Shown here: positions 1-5,383 of the stretch, piece by piece
Position numbering within the stretch: position 1 is the stretch's first letter
Layout of the letters: every line of letters starts with the position of its first letter
NCBI GenBank assembly: GCA_937895685.1
Contig: CALBMC010000049.1
Span: 1-6,055, forward strand
Direction: 5' to 3'
Length of the DNA stretch: 6,055 bases
DNA from: an uncultured bacterium
GTDB lineage: Bacteria > Patescibacteriota > Minisyncoccia > Phycocordibacterales > UBA9973
The notes under the pieces: generated by a model
The model's database searches: none
Seen by the model: the letters and a program-made list of their open reading frames with translations, nothing else
What the model was told of the DNA's origin: nothing
Made by a program: the position numbers and the translations under genes

Positions 1-366
1 CTTGACGTCTTCGGCAAGCATACTTTCAGAGACGTCGACCATGATCATCACTTCGACGCCTTCGGATTTAACCTCTTGCATGCTCTCGCCCATTTGTGGC
101 CGAGCTGCAGCCAAAACAAAAAACACCAAGGCCACAGATTGTAAGCTCAACTTCCAAAATCGCTTCGATAAGGATACTGATGAAATCAACAATGGCGTAA
201 TGCGTTCGCCAAAAGCTTTGGAAAGTTTTTTTGAATTCATTTTGGCCCGCAAAAAGCCAAAAATAAAAAAATTATTTTCTTGTCTTTTCTCACTCTTAAG
301 GTAATTACCAATCAAGGTGCTCTTCCCTTGCCCTGGCAAACCTATAACTTCTACTTTTTTAATCAT
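1..366 (-). CDS. Chimeric open frame: P-loop NTPase start joined to BatA/BatB-like VWA protein fragment (open at left edge)
   Basis: Seen: translating the minus strand from the ATG at 366-364 gives 122 residues with no stop before the window edge. Residues 1-22 begin MIKKVEVIGLPGQGKSTLIG, a textbook Walker A loop (G9...G14-K15-S16-T17), as in small nucleotide or nucleoside kinases. From about residue 33-44 the text changes to a basic FGERI stretch, a hydrophobic helix (about 73-88), ARPQMGES and a VWA MIDAS motif D111-V-S113-E-S115. Known: that order (basic linker, second membrane helix, ARPQ, MIDAS) is typical of BatA/BatB aerotolerance-type VWA proteins, which have no P-loop. The start overlaps the stop of the methyltransferase gene by ATGA (366-363), which fits a genuine operon gene beginning here. 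Inference: the first 66 or more bases are the true 5' end of a P-loop gene and the remainder comes from another locus or organism. The normal first Bat membrane helix is missing. No Shine-Dalgarno sequence precedes the ATG. Confidence 0.6.
   Translation of the reverse strand, partial: MIKKVEVIGLPGQGKSTLIGNYLKSEKRQENNFFIFGFLRAKMNSKKLSKAFGERITPLLISSVSLSKRFWKLSLQSVALVFFVLAAARPQMGESMQEVKSEGVEVMIMVDVSESMLAEDVK
241..300. other. Probable chimera/recombination junction between AT-rich operon and Bat-like sequence
   Basis: The protein read on the minus strand switches from a P-loop NTPase start (301-366) to Bat-family VWA sequence (clear from about 240 down to 1). By hand count, G+C is about 48% over 1-180, 35% over 181-240 and 30% over 241-300. 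The stretch contains a low-complexity A/T run (about 258-278), the sort of place where short shared homology can join unrelated fragments. The exact breakpoint cannot be fixed by eye. Confidence 0.5.
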
Positions 367-1100
367 AACTTTTTAAACAAAACAGCATAGGATTCTGTTA
401 CTGGATAAAAAACTTTAGAAAAAGGTAAACGATTAATTATTTTAAATAAAATAACATTCATTACCGGGCTTCGTAGTCCCGGAAAAACAACAGAAACTGG
501 ATAGAGTCTAAGAACATCACAACTATTAACTCTAAGATTATAAACAAGAGTTTTAGGCTCAATCATCATTTTGTGAATTGCACTTTTTTTGTTTATAAAG
601 CTAGCTCTCTTATGTGGCATTTTTGTTATAAGAATTCCGTATCCACCACTCTTTAGGGCTCGAGAAAAAGTTCTAACAACTGGTCTAATGTCATCAACAT
701 ACTCTATTGCTCTAGAGGAAAACAGAAAATCATACTGCCTTTTTGGAACATATGTTGCCATGTCTCCTTGAGATAATTCGTAACGTCCAGAAAAATCCTT
801 TTCAAGAGAAGCTTGAGCTTGTAGCAACATTTCAGTTGAGATGTCTACAAGCGTTCCTTTTATTTCAGGAAATTTTTTGAAAATCATTTTAGTCCAAGTT
901 CCAGGACCAGAACCAAACTCAATAAAATTAGTAGGGTGAGCAACCTTTTTAAAAAATCTATTAAGCATTGTCTTTTCCATCCAAAAACCAGCCTGCTTAA
1001 GAGGTGTTTCCATCCATCTAGCAAATTCATAGTTTTTACCCTTTGAATTAGCAGCTGACTTATCATAATGTTCTTTTATCCAATCGTTTCCCTTTGTCAT
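363..1100 (-). CDS. Class I SAM-dependent methyltransferase (Methyltransf_11/25-like)
   Basis: Probably transfers a methyl group from S-adenosylmethionine to a small molecule, lipid or sugar; the acceptor is unknown. Seen in 245 residues: motif I FIEFGSGPGTWT (59-70), the glycine-rich SAM loop; acidic residue D86 in LVDIS at the end of strand 2, expected to bind the ribose hydroxyls; QGDM (111-114), the adenine-contacting region; YDFLFSSRAIEYVDD (123-137), the motif IV/post-IV segment; and ALKSGGYGILITKMP (148-162), strand 5. The N-terminal 58 residues, rich in aromatic and charged residues, and a basic C-terminal part after 163 likely form the acceptor pocket. The ATG at 1100 lies 2 bases after the preceding gene's stop, and the TGA stop overlaps the next ATG (ATGA), so it is translationally packed in an operon. 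No Shine-Dalgarno sequence is visible. The fold call is firm. Its setting next to glycosyltransferases suggests glycan or glycolipid methylation (inference). Confidence 0.85.
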   Translation of the reverse strand: MTKGNDWIKEHYDKSAANSKGKNYEFARWMETPLKQAGFWMEKTMLNRFFKKVAHPTNFIEFGSGPGTWTKMIFKKFPEIKGTLVDISTEMLLQAQASLEKDFSGRYELSQGDMATYVPKRQYDFLFSSRAIEYVDDIRPVVRTFSRALKSGGYGILITKMPHKRASFINKKSAIHKMMIEPKTLVYNLRVNSCDVLRLYPVSVVFPGLRSPVMNVILFKIINRLPFSKVFYPVTESYAVLFKKL

Positions 1101-1102
1101 AA

Positions 1103-1735
1103 TTAATTTTTTGTTTTTTTAACTAAAAAAAAGTGATGGTACTGATTTTCAAACGGTATAAAATCCATCTCTACTTCACCGTGCTCTTTTAATAAATTTA
1201 TGAGTCTTCCCTTTTTAAATCCTGCTTTACCCAATTCCCAATAATGTTCCCCATCAAATTTGTGCTTTTTAAAATAAGGGATCTTTATTGCGAACTTTAT
1301 TTCTGGTAAAAAAGGAATTTTTAATAAAAATTTAAATTGAGGAGAAAAATGTGGAACTGAAATAAAAACATAATTTCTAGAAACCCTGAACATTTCACCC
1401 AAAGCTTTTTTAACTTCTTCAAATGGTATGTGCTCTAAAACTTCAAAAGCACAAACTGTATCAAAAGAATTATCAGGAAAAGGAATACTCCTTATGTCCC
1501 CTACTACGTCTGGACTCAGATCTTCTGCCAAATCAAGAGTCTTTATATCTATTTGAGTATTTTGCTTTATGTATGAAGAAAATACCTTATCTCCAGCCCC
1601 AATCTCCAAAATACTTTTTGGATTTGTTCTTATGGCAACAGAAATCTGATTAAAATAACTTACGAACCTCCCGGCGTATCCATAACCAGAAATCTTATAG
1701 TGCGATCTCTCAACCTGTGCTTTTCCTATTTCCAC
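1103..1735 (-). CDS. Class I SAM-dependent methyltransferase (Methyltransf_11-like), GTG start
   Basis: A predicted SAM-dependent methyltransferase of 210 residues with unknown acceptor. Seen: SILEIGAGDKVFSSYI (41-56), motif I; TLDL (66-69) with D68 for the SAM ribose; GDIRSIPFPDNSFD (79-92), the motif common in Methyltransf_11 proteins; and AFEVLEHIPFEEV (96-108), the post-motif with the LEH signature. The C-terminal part carries many aromatic and histidine residues (HYWELGKAGF and YHHFFLV), probably substrate-facing or structural. The start is GTG (1735-1733). An in-frame TAA lies four codons upstream (1747-1745) and no ATG occurs before the core fold, so GTG is the only sensible start. It follows the glycosyltransferase stop by 26 bases and precedes the next methyltransferase by 2. 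It shares fold motifs with that neighbour but little else, so it does not look like a recent duplicate. Confidence 0.85.
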   Translation of the reverse strand: MEIGKAQVERSHYKISGYGYAGRFVSYFNQISVAIRTNPKSILEIGAGDKVFSSYIKQNTQIDIKTLDLAEDLSPDVVGDIRSIPFPDNSFDTVCAFEVLEHIPFEEVKKALGEMFRVSRNYVFISVPHFSPQFKFLLKIPFLPEIKFAIKIPYFKKHKFDGEHYWELGKAGFKKGRLINLLKEHGEVEMDFIPFENQYHHFFLVKKTKN

Positions 1736-1761
1736 GAAGAGATTTTAACACAAAAAAGCTT

Positions 1762-2787
1762 CTAAAACACGCCTTTTATCTCTTTTGAAATCAATTTTAT
1801 TAATCTATCAAGTGAGTGGTTCTTTTCTATATTTTTAGATAATTCCAAACGATCCATTTCACTTATCGCAACAGCTCTTTTAATTGCCTCAGAGAATGAA
1901 TCTTCCTTATCAACAAAAAGTCTAAATGGTAACAAAATATATTTAAAAGCTTCATTAGTTGAGACGGCTGGAATTCCAAGACCAAGGGACTCCAAAACCG
2001 CCTTATCCAAACTCCCCGTCTTGCTGGCACTTGCAAAAACATCATATTGTCTTAATTTCAAAACAACATCTTTGTGATCCATTCCTCCTATAAACCGAAT
2101 TCTTTCTCTTAAACCCAATGAGCTTATTGATTCTTCTAGGTTATTTTTATATATAATATCTTCTGAAGATAAAGGCGATCCGATTATTTCTAAAGAAATA
2201 TTTTTACCTTCTTCTTTTAAATCTAGAACTGCCCTAATTATTGTTTCTATTGATTTCGATTTTGTTATTCGTCCAACAGTTACCATCTTTATTTCATCCT
2301 TTGATATTAAATTTCTTGCCATTTCACCAAAAGGAACTTCTATTCCATGACCAACTGAAAGTATTTTCTTTGATTTCAAGCGACAGCTTTCTATTGAAGC
2401 GGTAAAAATTTTCGAAACTAAAAACCTGGAAATTCTAAGTGGCAAAGAAACAGATCCATGTGTATACCAAAGAAATAATTTCTTTCTAAGTAAAAATGCT
2501 GGCAAATAAGCCAAAACTGCATATTCTGGAATCATATGAATAAAGACCGCGTCATAATTACGTCTTTCTTTTATTAGATTTTTCCAAAGAGAAAAAACAA
2601 AACGAAAACCCAAAACTCGCCCTCTTTTATCAAGCTGTATTGTTTTTATATTAGAAGAAGGAGTTGTGTCTCTAGATAAAACAATTACTTTTTCAAAATT
2701 TTCAGCAAATAAATTAACCCACTCAACAAAAAACCCTAAATTTGTATGATTTTTATTATAAGACTGACAAAGAATTAATAATTTCAT
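1762..2787 (-). CDS. GT4-family glycosyltransferase (GT-B fold)
   Basis: Expected to transfer a sugar from a nucleotide-sugar donor to a growing oligosaccharide at the inner face of the membrane, with retention of configuration as is general for GT4. Seen in 341 residues: an N-terminal Rossmann-like half starting MKLLILCQSYNKNHTN, with YDAVFIHMIPEYAVL (78-92) and LWYTHGSV (106-113); then the GT1/GT4 donor domain from about 166 with MVTVGRITKSKSIETII (R173 and K178 at the phosphate-binding positions), LEIIGSP (199-205), RIRFIGGMDHKDV (229-241) and YDVFASASKTGSLDKAVLE (248-266). The usual E-x7-E motif keeps only its second glutamate (E266); the first position is G258. This resembles a TGSLDKxVLE variant I recall from other GT4 proteins. 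The length is normal. Its ATG overlaps the upstream glycosyltransferase stop (ATGA, 2787-2784). Donor and acceptor are unknown. Confidence 0.87.
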   Translation of the reverse strand: MKLLILCQSYNKNHTNLGFFVEWVNLFAENFEKVIVLSRDTTPSSNIKTIQLDKRGRVLGFRFVFSLWKNLIKERRNYDAVFIHMIPEYAVLAYLPAFLLRKKLFLWYTHGSVSLPLRISRFLVSKIFTASIESCRLKSKKILSVGHGIEVPFGEMARNLISKDEIKMVTVGRITKSKSIETIIRAVLDLKEEGKNISLEIIGSPLSSEDIIYKNNLEESISSLGLRERIRFIGGMDHKDVVLKLRQYDVFASASKTGSLDKAVLESLGLGIPAVSTNEAFKYILLPFRLFVDKEDSFSEAIKRAVAISEMDRLELSKNIEKNHSLDRLIKLISKEIKGVF

Positions 2788-3896
2788 ATAGAAGTTTTAA
2801 TTACTGATTGAGCGAAAGCCAAAATACTATCCTCTTCAGAGCTCGTCTCCATAACTTCAGAAAAAGCCCTTTCGGCAAAACCTTTCATTGTTTCTCTATT
2901 TTTAAAAGCATACTCCATTGCTTCTTTTAGTTTTTGCTTATCTCCAATTGGAACGATTAAACCAGACTCTTTGTCTTTGATTAATTCTCCAGCGCAACCA
3001 ACGTCTGTCATTATTACTGGCAATTTAGCCATTGCAGCCTCAAGAATTACCCTTCCCCATCCTTCATAATTTGAAGATAGGACAAAAACATTAGCTCTAT
3101 TATAAAATTCCTTTATATCTTTCTGGTGACCCATTAATTTTATTTTTTCTTCTAAGCCTAATGACTTTATCTTTATTTTAAAATGATCCATCAAAAATCC
3201 ATCTCCGACAACAACAAGTTCAGAGCTACTTTTTATCTCATCTGAAAGATCTGAAAAAGCAGACAATAGTAAATCAAAGTTTTTCTGTGGAACAAGTCGG
3301 CCAACTGAAATAAAAGTAAATTTTTCTTTATCTTCTTTTTTATTTTCAGAGACGAAAGATCTTTCTGTGTAAACATTTGAAACATCTATTTTTGACTCAT
3401 TCACTCCAAGTTTGATAAGTGTATTTTTTATTCTTTTTGCTACAACTCTAACTCTGTCAGCTCTCTTTAAAACAAACCTGCCGAAAATAATTCTAAAATT
3501 ATTCATAAAACTTTCTTTTCGCCAATATGAAGAAGAGAAGAAATCTCCGTGTTCTTGGATGTGAAGTTTTGCTTCTAAATTATTTTTTAACATAAAGCCA
3601 ACAAACCCAGACTCAAAAGGATCTTGGGTAGTTATAACTTTTGTTCCCTTGCCTATTTTTTTGCCCAGGAAATAAGCGTTTGAGATCATTCCGATTTTTG
3701 AGACTGCGTTTGTAGGGAAAACTGTTACTTCCGGAGAAAGTTTTGTCTCCTTGAAACCCTCAATTCTCCTTGTGAAAACAATTATATTAAGCTCACCAAA
3801 AAGCTCTCCATAGCGAACAATCCTTCTGCTGGCACGAGAATTCGGATCAAAAAGATCCTTGTCATAGCCTATTGATAACACTTTTGTCTTTTCCAT
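2784..3896 (-). CDS. GT4-family glycosyltransferase (GT-B fold), first gene of the minus-strand operon
   Basis: A predicted retaining glycosyltransferase of 370 residues, a standard GT4 length. Seen: an N-terminal acceptor domain starting MEKTKVLSIGYDKDLFD, with ITTQDPFESGFVG (88-100), LHIQEHGDFF (111-120) and LKRADRVRVVAKRIKNTL (143-160), blocks I associate with GT4 proteins in CPR genomes. The donor domain follows, with FISVGRLVPQKNFDLL (195-210; R200 and K205 for donor phosphates), LVVVGDG (227-233), IKLMGHQKDIKEFYNRANVF (252-271) and SSNYEGWGRVILEAAM (274-289), holding an intact E278-x7-E286 motif. The ATG at 3896 follows an AT-rich leader with no Shine-Dalgarno sequence. It is the first gene after the divergent intergenic region and so the likely head of the five-gene run to the left. 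It overlaps the next glycosyltransferase by four bases. The sugar specificity is unknown. Confidence 0.9.
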   Translation of the reverse strand: MEKTKVLSIGYDKDLFDPNSRASRRIVRYGELFGELNIIVFTRRIEGFKETKLSPEVTVFPTNAVSKIGMISNAYFLGKKIGKGTKVITTQDPFESGFVGFMLKNNLEAKLHIQEHGDFFSSSYWRKESFMNNFRIIFGRFVLKRADRVRVVAKRIKNTLIKLGVNESKIDVSNVYTERSFVSENKKEDKEKFTFISVGRLVPQKNFDLLLSAFSDLSDEIKSSSELVVVGDGFLMDHFKIKIKSLGLEEKIKLMGHQKDIKEFYNRANVFVLSSNYEGWGRVILEAAMAKLPVIMTDVGCAGELIKDKESGLIVPIGDKQKLKEAMEYAFKNRETMKGFAERAFSEVMETSSEEDSILAFAQSVIKTSI

Positions 3897-3923
3897 TTAT
3901 TTAATAAATATAACAATACTAAC
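3896..3923. repeat. Left copy of direct repeat flanking the orphan plus-strand gene
   Basis: TTTATTTAATAAATATA at 3896-3912 is repeated exactly at 4485-4501. A second block, ATACTAAC, follows at 3916-3923 and again at 4511-4518, after a 3-base spacer here and a 9-base spacer there. The first 13 bases also form an AT-rich dyad (TTTATT, one base, AATAAA). All the bases are A or T in the 17-mer, so chance is not excluded. Confidence 0.45.
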
Positions 3924-3985
3924 AACTTTTCAGACTATTGACATAGCGGTATATCAATGTTAATTTAAGTCAAAATAATGCACTT
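3897..3985. promoter_or_regulatory. Divergent intergenic control region with candidate promoter for the plus-strand gene
   Basis: The gap lies between the divergent starts at 3896 (minus) and 3986 (plus). For the plus strand, a perfect TTGACA is at 3938-3943, and 17 bases later is TAATTT (3961-3966), a weak -10 that keeps only T1, A2 and T6. This would start RNA near 3973, leaving a leader of about 13 bases to the ATG at 3986 or about 118 bases to the alternative ATG at 4091. On the minus strand only a TATATT hexamer (3912-3907) stands out, very close to the glycosyltransferase start, without a good -35. No Shine-Dalgarno sequence is seen before either start. Confidence 0.3.
3937..3958. promoter_or_regulatory. 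Operator-like imperfect inverted repeat over the -35
   Basis: A 22-base dyad is centred between 3947 and 3948. The left arm is ATTGACATAGC, and the reverse complement of the right arm reads ATTGATATACC: 9 of 11 positions agree with no spacer. It contains the TTGACA hexamer, where a dimeric repressor would block initiation. No regulator gene is in the window. Confidence 0.35.
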
Positions 3986-4459
3986 ATGAAAAACAAAACT
4001 TTAATAGGTTTAATCTGGGATCTTTGCTTGGAGAACAGCACAAATTTGTTCTATTTTTTCGAAGCAAATTATACCAAGGAAGAAGGGACTATGAAGATAG
4101 AACTCTATCGAAAAAGAAGACTTTGGGTTAAATTTTTTTCTTTCCTCTTTGGATGGATCGGCCCATTGCCAGAAAACAACTTCGGTATTCCTAAAATGGT
4201 AATAACAACATCTGATGAGAAAAAGCTATTCTATGAGTTTTACACTGAAAAAAAGTCCTTTGGTAAAAAAGAAGATTTTAACAGGGAAATAATTGTAGAT
4301 AATGGAGAACTAATCGGAAACTTCAGTGAAGATGTTGAGCCAAAAATATTCAATCCAGTTTACTATTCAGAAAAAGCATTTTCTGAATTTACTAAAAAAC
4401 TAAAACAGAAGGGGTTCGAATTATTTAAAGTAGCTCCTTATGTAGACGACATTGACTGA
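3986..4459 (+). CDS. Hypothetical protein (orphan, opposite strand to its neighbours)
   Basis: No family is recognised. The frame encodes 157 residues: a hydrophobic/aromatic start, a basic patch YRKRR (41-45), a short hydrophobic stretch WVKFFSFLFGWIGPL (47-61) too short and broken to call a membrane helix with confidence, then a soluble, charged, probably alpha/beta part (VITTSDEKKLFYEFYTE at 72-88) and an acidic end YVDDID. There is no clear signal peptide. Start choice is open. ATG at 3986 gives the full frame but has no Shine-Dalgarno sequence; ATG at 4091 (M36) follows AAGGAAGAAGGGACT, a good ribosome-binding match, and would give 122 residues. Because the other genes here lack such sites, that match could be chance from codons for K-E-E-G. 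It has its own candidate promoter and a strong terminator just after the stop, so it appears to be a self-contained unit inside a minus-strand glycan locus. That it is translated is likely but unproven. Confidence 0.65.
   Translation: MKNKTLIGLIWDLCLENSTNLFYFFEANYTKEEGTMKIELYRKRRLWVKFFSFLFGWIGPLPENNFGIPKMVITTSDEKKLFYEFYTEKKSFGKKEDFNREIIVDNGELIGNFSEDVEPKIFNPVYYSEKAFSEFTKKLKQKGFELFKVAPYVDDID
4076..4090 (+). promoter_or_regulatory. Possible Shine-Dalgarno for an internal start at 4091
   Basis: AAGGAAGAAGGGACT directly precedes ATG 4091. It contains AAGGA and GAAGG, the latter about five to six bases before the ATG. It is the only strong purine-rich site before a possible start in this window, and it decides between a 157- and a 122-residue product. 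It lies inside the longer frame, so it may simply be coding sequence. Confidence 0.3.
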
Positions 4460-4462
4460 AAT

Positions 4463-4487
4463 ATCCCGGGAAACACCCGGGGTTTTT
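4463..4487 (+). terminator. Rho-independent terminator of the plus-strand gene
   Basis: Three bases after the stop region comes CCCGGG (4465-4470), loop AAACA (4471-4475), CCCGGG (4476-4481), then G and TTTTT (4483-4487). The stem is six G-C pairs, extended by a T-G wobble and an A-T pair. The T-run lies only on the plus-strand side, so it should stop the hypothetical gene's transcript. On the minus strand the hairpin is followed by ATATTTCAG, so it is a poor terminator for the transporter gene. Confidence 0.85.
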
Positions 4488-4518
4488 ATTTAATAAATAT
4501 ATAAATTCCTATACTAAC
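4485..4518. repeat. Right copy of direct repeat flanking the orphan plus-strand gene
   Basis: The exact 17-mer at 4485-4501 matches 3896-3912, and the ATACTAAC block at 4511-4518 matches 3916-3923. The copy begins within the terminator T-run and ends inside the last codons of the transporter gene (its TAG stop is 4516-4514). Together the two copies enclose the whole plus-strand gene with its promoter and terminator. Confidence 0.45.
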
Positions 4519-5377
4519 TTCCCAGTACAACCAAAAAGACACCGATTAAAATTATTAATATCGGCAAAATCCTATTTCTTATATTTTCACCAAAGCTTCT
4601 TTTTGCCAAAAGAGCTGAAAATAGAATACTAGTTCTCTTAACCGCAACGATATATGAGGCCTGTGTAAAAGACTGCCCAATCAATTGGAAAGAGAAAGAC
4701 ATACCTTCTAGCGCTCCGGCTTTTATTAAATTTAAGATTGGCATATCTCTAAAAGCAGAGACAGTCTCCGTTTTTCTAAAAAATAAAACGACGAGTGACA
4801 AGGAGATGGAAAGCGCTATTGAACCTATGGCCGCATATGTAAACGGATCTGAATGCTTTATACCAAGAGAATGTAATGTATTCGTAAATGCATAAAAAAT
4901 AGATACAATAAACATCAAAAAAACTCCCTTATCTTTTAAAATATTTTTAAAAGGAGAAACTAGGTTCCCGCCTTTTTCAAAATTATTTAAATAAATCCCC
5001 AAACTAACAAGAACTATTCCAGCAATAGAAACGATTGAAGGGGTATCGCTAAAAATAAAATAACTTATAGGAATTATTAGAATTGGGGTTAAGGATAGCA
5101 TTGGTTGAGTTAACGACAAATCAGAAATTTTTAGAGACTTAACGTATAAGATTATCGCAACAGTATCAAGAATTGTTCTAGCTAAAATAGCTATCCAAAA
5201 AATATCATCAACTTTTGAAAATCCAAAAACCAAAGCAGGAAGAACAAGAACTGGCATTGAGAAAACAATCCATAGCCAAGAAACAACCACAGGGTCGATG
5301 TATTTAGTGTTGCTTTTGGCTGCAATATTTCCAAGAGAATTAAGTACAGCTGAAATTAGTCCAAAAATTACCCACAT
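4514..5377 (-). CDS. EamA/DMT-superfamily membrane transporter
   Basis: A multi-pass inner-membrane protein of 287 residues, the usual length for a ten-helix EamA protein made of two five-helix repeats. Seen: successive hydrophobic segments at about 2-20, 31-51, 59-78, 88-108, 115-131, 151-168, 178-199, 215-235, 239-257 and 270-286, separated by short charged loops. The block SDLSLTQPMLSLTPILIIPI (85-104) and its counterpart ASYIVAVKRTSILFSALLAK (240-259) sit at the same place in each repeat, followed by short charged turns (SDTPS at 110-114; KRSFGEN at 259-265), as in EamA domains. Known members export metabolites, or flip lipid-linked sugars in the small ArnE/ArnF-type relatives. Here, next to glycosyltransferases, a role in moving a glycan precursor is possible but is inference. 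ATG at 5377 lies 6 bases after the preceding gene's stop, with an AT-only leader and no Shine-Dalgarno sequence. No terminator follows on its strand. Confidence 0.85.
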   Translation of the reverse strand: MWVIFGLISAVLNSLGNIAAKSNTKYIDPVVVSWLWIVFSMPVLVLPALVFGFSKVDDIFWIAILARTILDTVAIILYVKSLKISDLSLTQPMLSLTPILIIPISYFIFSDTPSIVSIAGIVLVSLGIYLNNFEKGGNLVSPFKNILKDKGVFLMFIVSIFYAFTNTLHSLGIKHSDPFTYAAIGSIALSISLSLVVLFFRKTETVSAFRDMPILNLIKAGALEGMSFSFQLIGQSFTQASYIVAVKRTSILFSALLAKRSFGENIRNRILPILIILIGVFLVVLGS

Positions 5378-5383
5378 ATATAT

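Noticed and set aside
2..304. Plus-strand open frame of 100 codons at the left edge
   Set aside because: It is the complement of the minus-strand frame that carries clear P-loop and VWA motifs; its own translation is Ser/Thr-rich with no family pattern.
589..771. Plus-strand 60-codon frame
   Set aside because: Lies wholly inside the first methyltransferase gene on the other strand; no motif or ribosome-binding site.
884..1066. Minus-strand 60-codon leucine-rich frame
   Set aside because: Shifted frame within the methyltransferase gene covering its SAM motif I region; the hydrophobic look is an artefact.
1423..1653. Plus-strand 76-codon frame
   Set aside because: Antisense to the core motifs of the second methyltransferase; no independent support.
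1736..1761. A/T stretch between glycosyltransferase and methyltransferase as a terminator
   Set aside because: Only a weak 5-pair A/T stem can be drawn and the T-run lies in the loop; unlikely to stop transcription inside an otherwise tight operon.
1863..2045. Minus-strand 60-codon frame
   Set aside because: Out-of-frame copy of the glycosyltransferase donor-domain region.
3896..3912. Insertion sequence or integron at the direct repeats
   Set aside because: No transposase, integrase or terminal inverted repeats are visible; only the repeats and one non-transposase gene are present.
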